DNA of 38,045 bases from Betaproteobacteria bacterium (GCA_016192065.1 JACPUX010000048.1:1-38045); one strand, 5' to 3'. Shown: positions 7,874-16,501, counted from the stretch's first letter. Notes: a model not told the origin generated them from the sequence alone. Program-made: numbers and translations.

Positions 7874-7894
7874 GCCGCGGGGGTGCGCCGCGGC
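7874..7894 (-). terminator. Hairpin downstream of livF, possible weak terminator
   Basis: A perfect 7-bp stem, GCCGCGG (7874-7880) pairing with CCGCGGC (7888-7894), encloses a 7-base loop. On the minus strand it is followed by 'tttc' only, so any termination would be partial. It sits in the 156-bp gap between livF and the PaaK-like gene. Confidence 0.4.
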
Positions 7895-7915
7895 GTTGCT
7901 TCTTGCGGGTGGCGC

Positions 7916-8767
7916 TCAGGCCAGCCAGCGCTTGCGGCGCCGGTAGTGCTTGACGTCACGAAAACTCTTACGTCCGGCCGTGGACAGTCCGAGATAAAAC
8001 TCCTTGACGTCTTCGTTGGCGAGCAATTCCTTGGCGTCGCCTTCCATGACCACCCGGCCGTTCTCCAGGATGTAGCCGAAATCGGCATAACGCAGCGCCA
8101 CCATGGTGTTCTGCTCAGCCAGGAGAAAGCTCACCTTTTCACGCTGGTTGAGGTCGCGCACGATCTCGAAAATTTCTTCCACGATCTGCGGCGCGAGGCC
8201 CATCGAGGGTTCGTCGAGCAGAATCATCTCCGGCTTGGCCATCAGCGCCCGGCCGATTGCCGTCATTTGCTGCTCACCGCCGGAGGTGTAGCCCGACTGC
8301 GAGCCGCGGCGCTGCTTCAGCCGGGGGAAGTATTCATAGACCTTTTCAAGGTCGCGCTTGATCCCCGCGCGGTCGCCACCACGGGTATAAGCGCCAGTCA
8401 GCAGATTCTCTTCGACGGTCAGGTGCTGGAAGCAGTGCCGGCCTTCCATGACTTGAATGACGCCGCGCTTGACCAGTTCCGAGGGCGTCAACTGGTCGAT
8501 GCGCTGGCCCTGAAATTCGATCGTGCCCTTGGTGATGTCGCCGCGCTCGGCGCGCAGCAGATTGGACACCGCCTTCAGGGTCGTGGTCTTGCCGGCGCCG
8601 TTGGCGCCCAACAGGGCGACGATCTTGCCCTGGGTCACCTGGAGCGAGACGCCCTTGAGCACCAGGATGACGTGATCGTAAATCACCTCGATGTTGTTCA
8701 CATTGAGGTAGAACGCGGCCGGCGAGTTCGCGGGCGGTGCGGTGCTTGCGGCGGATACGGCGGACAT
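7916..8767 (-). CDS. livF: LivF-type ABC transporter ATP-binding protein
   Basis: 283 residues. This is one of the two ATPases of a branched-chain-amino-acid-type (HAAT) importer, acting on the cytoplasmic face. Walker A is GANGAGKT (about residues 54-61), the ABC signature is TSGGEQQMTAIGRAL, Walker B is MILLDEPSMGLAP and the switch region LLAEQN follows. It has an N-terminal extension of about 20 residues rich in Ala/Ser/Pro and a basic C-terminal tail (RKSFRDVKHYRRRKRWLA) longer than in E. coli LivF (about 237 residues). It follows the binding-protein gene after a 90-bp gap containing a strong hairpin. Confidence 0.95.
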   Translation of the reverse strand: MSAVSAASTAPPANSPAAFYLNVNNIEVIYDHVILVLKGVSLQVTQGKIVALLGANGAGKTTTLKAVSNLLRAERGDITKGTIEFQGQRIDQLTPSELVKRGVIQVMEGRHCFQHLTVEENLLTGAYTRGGDRAGIKRDLEKVYEYFPRLKQRRGSQSGYTSGGEQQMTAIGRALMAKPEMILLDEPSMGLAPQIVEEIFEIVRDLNQREKVSFLLAEQNTMVALRYADFGYILENGRVVMEGDAKELLANEDVKEFYLGLSTAGRKSFRDVKHYRRRKRWLA

Positions 8768-8810
8768 AGGCGGGCTCGATGGTCCGAATTCGAATGAGGT
8801 ACGGTGGGGG

Positions 8811-8840
8811 GCGGTGTTCGGGGCCTACCCCGAACACCGC
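8811..8840 (-). promoter_or_regulatory. Perfect 13-bp stem-loop between the binding-protein gene and livF
   Basis: Positions 8811-8823 pair perfectly with 8828-8840, leaving a 4-base loop: a very stable GC-rich hairpin 18 bases after the binding-protein stop codon. On the minus (gene) strand no T-tract follows, whereas on the plus strand 'tttt' does. In binding-protein transporters such hairpins often protect the upstream mRNA from 3' exonucleases and reduce expression of the downstream ATPase; that role is inferred here. Confidence 0.75.
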
Positions 8841-8857
8841 TTTTCCCTCAGGCTGCT

Positions 8858-10180
8858 TTAGCCTTCCTTGCTGCAATCGCGAGGAGTGATGTTCTTCTCC
8901 TTGGCGTACTTGGCGGCGGACTCTTCGACCATGCCGCGCACCAGTTTCTGGTCCGACTCGATCCAGTCGGTCAGCACTTTCCACTTGTCGCCGTCCCATT
9001 GCTGGAACTTCACCAGGCCGGAGCCTTCATGGTTGGCGCAGCTCATTTTCAGCGGCGGCATGAAGCCTTCGGCGCCGAGTTTCTTCAGCAAGGCGGCGTC
9101 GATGTTCAGGTTCTCGATGCCCCAGCGCATCTGCTCGCCGGTGATCGACTTGCCTTTGCCGTACTTCTCCTGAGCCTTGCGGATCGCTTCCACGGTGATG
9201 ATGCCGTGCACCACGCCACGGTTGTAATAGACGCTGCCGATGCGCGACTTGTCTTCCATGTTGGACTTGTTCTTGGCCACCACATGCTTCTCGATGTCCT
9301 TGATCACCGGGTAGTTGGTGCCGGCGACGTTGAAGCCCGCAGAGATGTAGCCCTTGGCCGCGCTCCCGGCCGGAATGGTGTCCTCTTCGGCACCCGACCA
9401 CCACACGCCGACAATCTTGTCGCGCGGGAAGCCGATCTTGGCGGCCGCTTTGAGCGCCGTTGGGTTCATCACCCCCCAGCCGCGCAAAATCACCCAGTCG
9501 GGTTTATCCTGGCGCACTTGCAGCCATTGCGACTGCTGCTCGTTGCCGGGGTGGGCCACTGGGATGTGCTTGACCGTGAAGCCGTACATCTTGGCCTGAG
9601 CGTCGAGCACCGGAATGGTTTCCTTGCCGTAGGCCGAGTCGTGATAAATGTTCACGATCTTCTTGCCCTTGAGCTTGTCCATGCCGCCCTCTTTCGCGCC
9701 GATGAACTTAATCTTGGCGGTGTTCTGCGACCAATAGTTGGTCAAGAGCGGGAAGATGTAGGGGAAGATGCGGCCGTCGGACGCGTCGGTGCGGCCATAC
9801 CCCAGGGAGATCACCGGAATCTTGTCGGCGGGCGCCTTTTCGATCACCGAGTAGGTAATGCCGGTGGAAAGCGGATGAAACACCGTATTGCCGGTGGGCC
9901 CGCCTTTCTTCATACGCTCCCAGCACTCAACGCCGCGGGCGTTGTTGTACTCGGTCTCGCATTCTTCCCAGATCAGCTTGACGCCGTTGATGCCGCCGTC
10001 GCGTGCGTTGACGAGCTGAAAGTAGTCGATCATGCCGCCGAAAATTCCGCTGCCGCCAGCGGCGTAGGGACCGACGCGATAGCTCGGCAGACCAACGTAT
10101 TGGTCCGCCGCCTGAACCGCCGCCGTGCCAAGTGCCGCTGCGACCGCCAGACCGATAAGTGCCGATTGTTTCAGTTTCAT
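8858..10180 (-). CDS. HAAT-type ABC transporter periplasmic substrate-binding protein
   Basis: 440 residues. The signal peptide MKLKQSALIGLAVAAALGTAAVQAA is cleaved near residue 25. The mature protein is a type I periplasmic binding protein (LivJ/LivK-like, Peripla_BP_6) with two Rossmann-like lobes; visible blocks are YFQLVNARDGGINGVK, EECETEYNNARGVECWERM, IVNIYHDSAYGKE and KPDWVILRGWGVMNPTALKAA. The length is greater than E. coli LivJ (about 367) and typical of members that bind aromatic or other carboxylates rather than leucine, though this is inference. The ATG at 10180 is preceded by GAGGAGGC; the frame runs open to 10375 without support. Four cysteines are present in the mature part. 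Confidence 0.93.
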   Translation of the reverse strand: MKLKQSALIGLAVAAALGTAAVQAADQYVGLPSYRVGPYAAGGSGIFGGMIDYFQLVNARDGGINGVKLIWEECETEYNNARGVECWERMKKGGPTGNTVFHPLSTGITYSVIEKAPADKIPVISLGYGRTDASDGRIFPYIFPLLTNYWSQNTAKIKFIGAKEGGMDKLKGKKIVNIYHDSAYGKETIPVLDAQAKMYGFTVKHIPVAHPGNEQQSQWLQVRQDKPDWVILRGWGVMNPTALKAAAKIGFPRDKIVGVWWSGAEEDTIPAGSAAKGYISAGFNVAGTNYPVIKDIEKHVVAKNKSNMEDKSRIGSVYYNRGVVHGIITVEAIRKAQEKYGKGKSITGEQMRWGIENLNIDAALLKKLGAEGFMPPLKMSCANHEGSGLVKFQQWDGDKWKVLTDWIESDQKLVRGMVEESAAKYAKEKNITPRDCSKEG

Positions 10181-10298
10181 GCCTTGCCTCCTCGATGTTA
10201 GACCAACACGTAATACCCTGTCGGCAGTAACGCGCGACCGGCCCTTCCAACCACCTCGTGTCCGCAACCCACTGAAAAATGCCCCGGACACTGCGGCG

Positions 10299-11363
10299 CT
10301 AATGCGGGAATGGCCACAGTCGCAACTTTTCCTTGCCGATCTGCCATAGCCTGGCCAGGCCATGGGGTTCGACAATCAGAAAGAAAATGATCAGCCCGCC
10401 AAAAACAATCAATTCCAGGTTCGACGCCAATCCCTTAGGCACGGCATCGCCCAGCACATGCATGGAGATGTTCAGGAAGATCGGCAGCAAGACGATGAAG
10501 GCGGCCCCCAAAAAGGAACCCAGAATGCTGCCCACGCCGCCGATGATGATCATGAACAAAATCTTGAAGGACATGTCGAGATTGAAGCCCTCGGGTTCGA
10601 CGGTGCCGAGATAGGTGTAGGCGTAAAGCGCCCCCGCCACACCGCAGTAGAAGGAGCTGATGGCGAAAGCCGACAGTTTGGTGCGCATCGGCCGAAAGCC
10701 GATCACCTCGGCGGCCACATCCATGTCGCGTATGGCCATCCAGGAACGGCCGATACTCGAACGCACCAGATTCTTTGCCGCCAGCGCCAAGACTGTCACC
10801 ACCGCCAGGGTCAGCAGGTACTTGCTCTCCGGGGAGACGAAGGCGTAGCCGAGAATCTTCACCTGTTGCGCGCTGATCACGCCGGAAGAGCTGTTGTTGG
10901 AAAACCAGGGAAACTTGGTCAAGGCCCAGACCACGAAAAACTGTGCCGCCAGGGTCGCTACCGCGAGGTAAAAGCCCTTGATCCGCAGCGAGGGCAAGCC
11001 GAAGAGAATGCCCACGCCGGCGGCGCAGAGGCCGCCGAGGACGAAGGCGACAAGGATCGGCATGCCGGGCACGCGCAGCATGAAGTTGTAGGCGGCAAAG
11101 GCGCCTACCGCCATGAAGGCCGCCGAACCGAGAGAGAGCTGACCGGCGTAACCGGTGAGGATATTCAGCCCGATCGCGGCCAGCGAAAAGATCAGTACCG
11201 GAACCAGAATCGCCTGCAACCAGTACTGATTGGCGAAAGCCGGCACCAGCACGAAGAAAAAGACGAGAATCAGCGCGATGGCGATACGGTCCTGGCGGAT
11301 CGGAAAGATCCGCTGATCCTCGGCGTAGGTGGCCTTGAATTGGCCGGCTTCTCTATAAAGCAT
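10299..11363 (-). CDS. livM: LivM-type ABC transporter permease
   Basis: 354 residues, a polytopic inner-membrane permease with about ten hydrophobic segments. The hallmark LNILTGYAGQLSLGSAAFMAVGAF block, the GLPSLRIKGFYLAVATLA segment and the EAA-like cytoplasmic loop GRSWMAIRDMDVAAEVIGFRPMRTKLSAFAIS are those of LivM. It should pair with LivH to form the import channel. It begins 39 bases after the livH stop and is followed by a 118-bp gap before the binding-protein gene, which has its own strong ribosome site. No strong Shine-Dalgarno precedes the ATG at 11363. Confidence 0.95.
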   Translation of the reverse strand: MLYREAGQFKATYAEDQRIFPIRQDRIAIALILVFFFVLVPAFANQYWLQAILVPVLIFSLAAIGLNILTGYAGQLSLGSAAFMAVGAFAAYNFMLRVPGMPILVAFVLGGLCAAGVGILFGLPSLRIKGFYLAVATLAAQFFVVWALTKFPWFSNNSSSGVISAQQVKILGYAFVSPESKYLLTLAVVTVLALAAKNLVRSSIGRSWMAIRDMDVAAEVIGFRPMRTKLSAFAISSFYCGVAGALYAYTYLGTVEPEGFNLDMSFKILFMIIIGGVGSILGSFLGAAFIVLLPIFLNISMHVLGDAVPKGLASNLELIVFGGLIIFFLIVEPHGLARLWQIGKEKLRLWPFPH

Positions 11364-11402
11364 GGTTTGGGGTTCCGGGGTTCGGGTTGTGCGGGGTCGG
11401 TT

Positions 11403-12299
11403 TCACACGCGATCGATGTGCCGTTCGCCGAACAAGCCTTCCGGTCGAACCAGCAGGAAAAGCAAAGCCATGACGTAGGGGAACCAGCCTTCGATGCCGC
11501 CGCCCACCATCGGTCCGAGGTAGACCTCGCCCAACTTTTCGGCGGCACCGATGATCAGCCCGCCGACGATCGCCCCGGCGACCGACTCGAAGCCGCCGAT
11601 GATCAACACCGGCAGCGCTTTCAGGGCGACGAAGGTCAGGGCGAACTGCACGCCGTTGCGGGCACCCCACATCAGGCCGGCCACCAGCGCCACGAACCCG
11701 GCCACCGCCCAGACGATGCGCCAGATGTTCTGGAGCGGAATGCCGATCGCCAGCGCCGCCTGGTGGTCATCGGCCACCGCGCGCAAGGCGCGACCGACGC
11801 GGGTCTTGTTGAAGAAGACCGCCAGCACGCTCACCAGCACGGCCGACACCCCCGCGGCGAAAAGATCGAAGCGGGAAATGCCGATACCCCATTGGTCCAT
11901 CGCCCATTGGATCGGCTCGTCCTGTATGCCGGGAATTTCCAGGCCGCGCACGCTGGCGCCCCAGACTCCTTGCGCCAGGCCCTCGATCAGGAAAGCCAGG
12001 CCGATGGTGGCCATGAAAAGCGTGATCTGCGGCTGGTTGACCAGCGGTCGCAGCACGAACTTTTCGGTGACGACACCCAGCACCACCATGGCAAGGAAGG
12101 TGATCACCAGCGCCAGCGCGAACGGTGCGCCAAGCTCCATCACGCCGACGAAGGTCAGCGCGGCGAAGAACACCATCGCGCCCTGGGCGAAGTTGAACAC
12201 CCCCGAGGCTTTGTAGATCAGCACGAAACCGAGCGCTACCAGGGAGTACATAACCCCCGAGAGCAGACCACCGATCAGAACTTCGAAAAAGAATTGCAT
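11403..12299 (-). CDS. livH: LivH-type ABC transporter permease
   Basis: 298 residues with about eight membrane segments. MQFFFEVLIGGLLSGVMYSLVALGFVLIYKASGVFNFAQGAMVFFAA is the standard LivH opening; the cytoplasmic coupling loop reads GRALRAVADDHQAALAIGIPLQNIWRIVWAVAG and the end GWFPYVMALLFLLVRPEGLFGE matches the family. The ATG at 12299 is preceded by AAAGAGG and gives the expected MQFF start; an in-frame codon at 12341 is less likely. It forms the membrane heterodimer with LivM. Confidence 0.95.
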   Translation of the reverse strand: MQFFFEVLIGGLLSGVMYSLVALGFVLIYKASGVFNFAQGAMVFFAALTFVGVMELGAPFALALVITFLAMVVLGVVTEKFVLRPLVNQPQITLFMATIGLAFLIEGLAQGVWGASVRGLEIPGIQDEPIQWAMDQWGIGISRFDLFAAGVSAVLVSVLAVFFNKTRVGRALRAVADDHQAALAIGIPLQNIWRIVWAVAGFVALVAGLMWGARNGVQFALTFVALKALPVLIIGGFESVAGAIVGGLIIGAAEKLGEVYLGPMVGGGIEGWFPYVMALLFLLVRPEGLFGERHIDRV

Positions 12300-12377
12300 C
12301 TTGCCCGCCTCTTTAGTTTCGCCGCGATGCGCCTGGCGCATTCGCCCGTATCGCCAACAGTATTCGGTTCCTGCCCA

Positions 12378-13565
12378 TCAGTGCGCCGTGCCGAGGTAGG
12401 CGCGAATGACCGTGGGATCGGAGCGCACCTCGTCGGGAGTACCCTCGGCGATCTTCATGCCATGGTCGAGCACGACCACGAAGTCCGAGATATCCATCAC
12501 CACGCCCATGTCGTGCTCGATGAGCAGAATGGTGGTGCCGAATTGATCGTTGACGTCGAGAATGAAGCGGCACATGTCCTGTTTCTCCTCGACGTTCATG
12601 CCCGCCATCGGCTCGTCGAGCAACAGCAGGATCGGTTCTGCCGCCAGCGCCCGACCCAACTCGACGCGCTTTTGCAAGCCGTAGGGCAGGCGCCCCACGG
12701 GGGTCTTGCGGATGTGCTCGATCTCCAGGAAATCGATCACTTCCTCGACCTTCTTGCGATGCTCCAGTTCCTCGCGCTGCGCCGGTCCCCAGTAGAGCGC
12801 CTGCATCAGGAAGTTCGATTTCATCTTGAGGTTGCGCCCGGTCATCAGGTTGTCGAGCACACTCATGCCCTTGAACAGGGCGATGTTCTGGAAGGTGCGG
12901 GCGATGCCTTGGGTCGCGGCCTCGTGGGTGCGCATTTGCCGGCGCGCGTTGCCGAGGTAGGTGACTACGCCCTCCTGGGGATGGTAGACGCCGTTGATGA
13001 CGTTGAGCATGGAACTCTTGCCGGCGCCGTTGGGGCCGATGATCGAACTGATCTCCCCGCGCTTGATTTCGAAGCTCACCCCGGTGATCGCCTTGACCCC
13101 GCCAAAGCGCAGACTGACGTTCTCCACGCGCAGAAAAGTGCCTTCCGCGGAACTCTTGAAATCGCGCCGGCGCTTGCGCATTTCGCCCAGCGCCAGCATG
13201 GCCTGGTCGCGGGTGTCGTAGATGTTGGCCCGGAAGGCTTCGAGCTCGGCCCGCTGACGAATGGTGTCGCGAGTCTGCGAGCTGGCGCCCACCCGCACCG
13301 TGCCCAGGCCATGCTTCAAGTTGGCCATCTTGCCCCGTTCGGCGAAGCGGTCCCAGGCTTCCGGGGAGATTACGCAATCGCTGTAGATGACCAGGAAATA
13401 CCAGCTCTTGCCGCTCTGCGCCAGGCGTTCGTCCACCAGATCGAAGAAGGTGTTCACCGCCGCCAGATCGGCGAAAGTGAGCGAAGAGAAGTCCACCTCC
13501 ATGGTTTCGATGGAGTCGTGGAAACTGATGCGTTCGGCAAAACTCGGAGTGCTCATGGTCGCCAT
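12378..13565 (-). CDS. livG: LivG-type ABC ATPase with N-terminal STAS/SpoIIAA-like domain
   Basis: 395 residues, about 140 more than E. coli LivG (255). The ABC domain begins near residue 144 (FLRVENVSLRFGG), with Walker A GPNGAGKS (177-184), signature LPYGLQKRVELGRAL, Walker B ILLLLDEPMAGMN and the LLIEHDMGVVMDI switch. The signature has PYG in place of the usual SYG. The N-terminal part alternates predicted strand and helix (METMEVDFSSL-type strand, ADLAAVNTFFDLVDERLAQ helix, KSWYFLVIYSD strand, EAWDRFAERGKMANLKHG helix, GTVRVGA strand), resembling a small alpha/beta STAS or SpoIIAA-like domain, then a basic linker (MRKRRRDF). The frame is continuous with no internal ribosome site, so it appears to be a genuine fusion. 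ATGs at 13565 and 13556 are both possible. It follows the acyl-CoA synthetase after 16 bases. Confidence 0.92.
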   Translation of the reverse strand: MATMSTPSFAERISFHDSIETMEVDFSSLTFADLAAVNTFFDLVDERLAQSGKSWYFLVIYSDCVISPEAWDRFAERGKMANLKHGLGTVRVGASSQTRDTIRQRAELEAFRANIYDTRDQAMLALGEMRKRRRDFKSSAEGTFLRVENVSLRFGGVKAITGVSFEIKRGEISSIIGPNGAGKSSMLNVINGVYHPQEGVVTYLGNARRQMRTHEAATQGIARTFQNIALFKGMSVLDNLMTGRNLKMKSNFLMQALYWGPAQREELEHRKKVEEVIDFLEIEHIRKTPVGRLPYGLQKRVELGRALAAEPILLLLDEPMAGMNVEEKQDMCRFILDVNDQFGTTILLIEHDMGVVMDISDFVVVLDHGMKIAEGTPDEVRSDPTVIRAYLGTAH

Positions 13566-13581
13566 TTCTATCGCTGCCGCT

Positions 13582-15570
13582 TCAGGCGGCCTGTCTGGCC
13601 GGTGCCGCGGGGAAAGTCTTGACCGCGACGATGCTGAGGTCGGCGCTCACTTTGCCTCTGCGGCCGTCCTCGAACTTGACCTCGGTTTCGATGAACTGCG
13701 AGGCCTTGCCCCCATAGAGCGCGTCGATCAACACCCCGTACTTCTGGGCGATAAACCCGCGCCGCACCTTGCGCGTGCGAGTCAGTTCGTCGTCATCGGG
13801 GTCGAGTTCCTTGTGCAGGATCAGGAAGCGATGTACTTGCGAGGCCGAGAGCATGGTGTCGTGCGCCAGCTCCGCATTGGCCTTCTCCACGCAATCGCGG
13901 ATCAGCTCGTAGACCTCGGACTTCTGTGCCAGATCGGTATAGCCCGAGTAGGCGATGTTGCGCCGCTCCGCCCAGTTGCCGACCGCGCCCATGTCGATAT
14001 TGATGAAGGCGCAGACCTCTTCCTTGCCGTCGCCGAAGACCACCGCCTCCTTGACTTGCGAGAAGAACTTGAGCTTGTTCTCGATGTAGTTCGGCGCGAA
14101 CATCGCGCCATTGGCAAGTTTGCCCACGTCCTTGGCGCGATCGATGATCTTGAGATGCCCGTCCTCGTCGAAGAAGCCGGCGTCGCCGGTGTGAAAGTAG
14201 CCCTGCTCGTCGATCGATTCGGCGGTGGCATCCGGGCGCTTGTAGTATCCCTTGAGCAGCACCTCGCCGCGCACCAGCACCTCGCCGTTGTCGGCGATCT
14301 TGACTTCGACGCCCGGAGCCGGCGGCCCGACGGTGTCGAACTTGATCTGTCCGTCAGGTTGCAGGCAAACCGCGGCGCAGGTCTCGGTCGAACCATAGAG
14401 CTGCTTGAGGTTGACCCCGATCGACCGATAAAAGCGGAACAAATCCGGGCCGATCGCCGCGCCCGCGGTATAGGCCACCCGAATGCGGCTCATGCCCAGC
14501 ACATTGCGCAGCGGACCATAGACCAGTGCATTGCCCAGGGCGTAGAGCAGCCGATCGGCCGCCCCCACCGGCTTGCGGTCGAGGATTTCCGCGCCGCAGC
14601 GGCGGGCCACCTCCATGAAGTAGTGAAAGAGCTTGCGCTTGATCGCCGTGGCGTCTTCCATGCGGATCATCACCTGAGTGAGCAAATTCTCGAACACCCG
14701 TGGTGGCGCGAAATAGTAGCTGGGACCGATTTCCCGCATGTCGGTCATCACCGTATCGCCCGATTCTGGACAGTTGATGGTGAAGCCGGCGTAATTGGCT
14801 TGCGCGAACGAGAATAGATGGTCGCCCACCCAGGCCATGGGCAGGTAGGAGAGAATGTTGTCCTCGGGGACGAGCCGATCGAACTCGCAGCCGCTGCGGG
14901 CGGCGGTAATGAAGGCACGGTGGGTCTGGCACACACCCTTGGGTTTGCCGGTGGTTCCCGAGGTGTAGAGCATCACCGCCACGTCATCCGCCTGGCCCTG
15001 TTCGATCTCGGTGTCGAGAAACTGAGGGTGATTGCGGTTGTGGATGCGCCCCATCTCCTGGACTTCGTCGAGACCATGCAGAAAGTGCTGGTTATAGTGG
15101 CGCAGGCCGCGTGGGTCGTCGTAGAGAATGTGTTGCAGTTGCGGGCATTCGCTCATGTTCTCCAACAGCTTGTCGACCTGTTCCTGATCCTCGACGATGG
15201 CGAACTTGATGCCGGCGTCCTGGAGCACGAAGATCATTTCCGCAGCCACCGCGTCCTGGTACATAGGCACCGGAACCCCGCCCAGGCATTGCGCCGCGGT
15301 CATCGCCCAATACAGCCGGGGGCGGTTGTCGCCGATGATCGCCAAATTGTCGCCGCGACGGAAGCCCAGCTCCGCCAAACCCGAGGCCAGGGCGCGCACT
15401 TCCTCCTCGGCCTCGCGCCAGGTCCAGGTCTGCCAGATGCCGAGATCCTTCTCCCGGATGGCCGGCCGGTCGCCACGCGCTTGGGCATGGTGATGCAGCA
15501 GGCGGGGAAAGGTGTCCAGTTCCAAGAGCTCCTCCAATTTCCGATCACGAAAGACCCAGGGCGCGACCAA
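13582..15570 (-). CDS. Long-chain-type acyl-CoA synthetase (AMP-forming)
   Basis: About 662 residues of the ANL superfamily, activating a carboxylic acid to its CoA thioester via an acyl-adenylate. The P-loop is MLYTSGTTGKPKG (about residues 200-212); later blocks include YGSTETCA, the adenosine-contact GEVLLKGYYKRPDAT, YFHTGDAGFFDEDGHLKIIDRAKDVGKLANG and the PNYIENKLKF segment. The overall build is that of FadD15-like long-chain fatty-acid ligases with an insert before the C-terminal domain. No ATG is available at the 5' end; the first usable start is TTG at 15570, 25 bases after the enoyl-CoA hydratase stop, and the ribosome site is poor, so the exact start is uncertain. It precedes livG by 16 bases in one operon. 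Confidence 0.9.
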   Translation of the reverse strand: MVAPWVFRDRKLEELLELDTFPRLLHHHAQARGDRPAIREKDLGIWQTWTWREAEEEVRALASGLAELGFRRGDNLAIIGDNRPRLYWAMTAAQCLGGVPVPMYQDAVAAEMIFVLQDAGIKFAIVEDQEQVDKLLENMSECPQLQHILYDDPRGLRHYNQHFLHGLDEVQEMGRIHNRNHPQFLDTEIEQGQADDVAVMLYTSGTTGKPKGVCQTHRAFITAARSGCEFDRLVPEDNILSYLPMAWVGDHLFSFAQANYAGFTINCPESGDTVMTDMREIGPSYYFAPPRVFENLLTQVMIRMEDATAIKRKLFHYFMEVARRCGAEILDRKPVGAADRLLYALGNALVYGPLRNVLGMSRIRVAYTAGAAIGPDLFRFYRSIGVNLKQLYGSTETCAAVCLQPDGQIKFDTVGPPAPGVEVKIADNGEVLVRGEVLLKGYYKRPDATAESIDEQGYFHTGDAGFFDEDGHLKIIDRAKDVGKLANGAMFAPNYIENKLKFFSQVKEAVVFGDGKEEVCAFINIDMGAVGNWAERRNIAYSGYTDLAQKSEVYELIRDCVEKANAELAHDTMLSASQVHRFLILHKELDPDDDELTRTRKVRRGFIAQKYGVLIDALYGGKASQFIETEVKFEDGRRGKVSADLSIVAVKTFPAAPARQAA

Positions 15571-15594
15571 CCGCCGCGCCGCCGTCGTATTTGC

Positions 15595-16380
15595 TCAGCG
15601 CCCGGAGAACTTCGCCGGCCGCTTCTCCAAAAACGCGCGCATGCCCTCGGCCTTGTCCTCGGTGGCGCACAACAGCCCGAAGACATCGGCTTCGAGCTGG
15701 CAGGCGTTGTCGAGATCGAGGTCTTGGCCGCGTTGCACCAAATGTTTGGCGTATTTCACCGCCACCGGACCCTTGGCAGCGATGAGCCGGGCCTGTTCCA
15801 GGCCCTTGGCCAGCAAATCCGCCGCCGGCACCACATGATTGACGAGGCCGAGGGCGTAAGCTTCCTCGGCCTTCACTTGCCGACCGGTGCATACCAGTTC
15901 CAGGGCGCGAGCCCGGCCTACCAGGCGGGTCAGACGCTGCGTGCCGCCAAAGCCGGGGCAAATGCCTAAGTTCACTTCCGGCTGCCCGAACTGTGCTTTG
16001 TCGGACGCGATAATCCAATCACAAGCCATGGCCAATTCGCAGCCGCCGCCCAAGGCGTAGCCGTTGACCAAGGCAATGACCGGTATGGGCAAGAGTTCGA
16101 GGGAGCGGAACACCGCCAGGGCGCGGTTGGAGAACTCGCGGCCTTCCAGGGGCGTCATTTGGCTCATGGCGGCGATGTCGGCGCCGGCCACGAAAGCCTT
16201 CTCGCCCGCACCGGTGACCAGGAGTACCCGCAGTGCAGCATCGGCGGCAATGGCCGCCACGGCTTCTTCCAGCTCGGCGATGACTTCGGGGGACAGGGCG
16301 TTGAGCGCCTTGGGACGATTGATCGTCAGGCGCAGGATGCCGGGCTCCAGCGGATCCAGTTCAAGGGTCGAAAAACCCAC
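15595..16380 (-). CDS. Enoyl-CoA hydratase (crotonase family)
   Basis: 261 residues, full length for a monofunctional crotonase that hydrates trans-2-enoyl-CoA in beta-oxidation and related pathways. The oxyanion-hole region is AFVAGADIAAM, the catalytic glutamates fall in NGYALGGGCELAMACD (Glu115) and FGQPEVNLGICPGFGGTQRL (Glu135), matching the two Glu of rat mitochondrial crotonase. The start is GTG at 16378-16380, supported by AGGAGG four bases upstream; no ATG fits. It is the first gene of the minus-strand acyl-CoA synthetase/ABC importer operon and lies divergently from a Crp/Fnr regulator. Confidence 0.93.
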   Translation of the reverse strand: MGFSTLELDPLEPGILRLTINRPKALNALSPEVIAELEEAVAAIAADAALRVLLVTGAGEKAFVAGADIAAMSQMTPLEGREFSNRALAVFRSLELLPIPVIALVNGYALGGGCELAMACDWIIASDKAQFGQPEVNLGICPGFGGTQRLTRLVGRARALELVCTGRQVKAEEAYALGLVNHVVPAADLLAKGLEQARLIAAKGPVAVKYAKHLVQRGQDLDLDNACQLEADVFGLLCATEDKAEGMRAFLEKRPAKFSGR

Positions 16381-16384
16381 ACTT

Positions 16385-16390
16385 CCTCCT
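16385..16390 (-). promoter_or_regulatory. Ribosome binding site fixing the GTG start of the hydratase
   Basis: A perfect AGGAGG on the minus strand, four bases from the GTG at 16380. It decides the start of the hydratase, which has no ATG nearby. Confidence 0.8.
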
Positions 16391-16501
16391 AAATTCGGCG
16401 CCTTGGGCGGTGGATTATGCCCACTCTCTCAAGGCAACGGGCTTGCAGCATAGTAAACTTGCGCGGTCGATGCTGTCGCCTGGCGGACATTTCAAAGACC
16501 C

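Noticed and set aside
8804..10201. A 465-codon plus-strand frame opposite the binding-protein gene
   Set aside because: Antisense to a clear periplasmic binding protein with a signal peptide and ribosome site; no recognisable domain.
10362..13622. A very long plus-strand open frame (over 1,000 codons) opposite livM, livH and livG
   Set aside because: It lies antisense to three well-supported transporter genes, its translation is rich in His/Gln/Asp/Arg with no domain, and high GC content explains the lack of stops.
14818..15969. A 383-codon plus-strand frame opposite the acyl-CoA synthetase and hydratase
   Set aside because: Shadow of conserved genes on the other strand; no start signal or family similarity.
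16381..16501. A Crp/Fnr-type operator in the divergent region
   Set aside because: No convincing TTGAT-N4-ATCAA or TGTGA-N6-TCACA palindrome could be seen; weak half-sites only.
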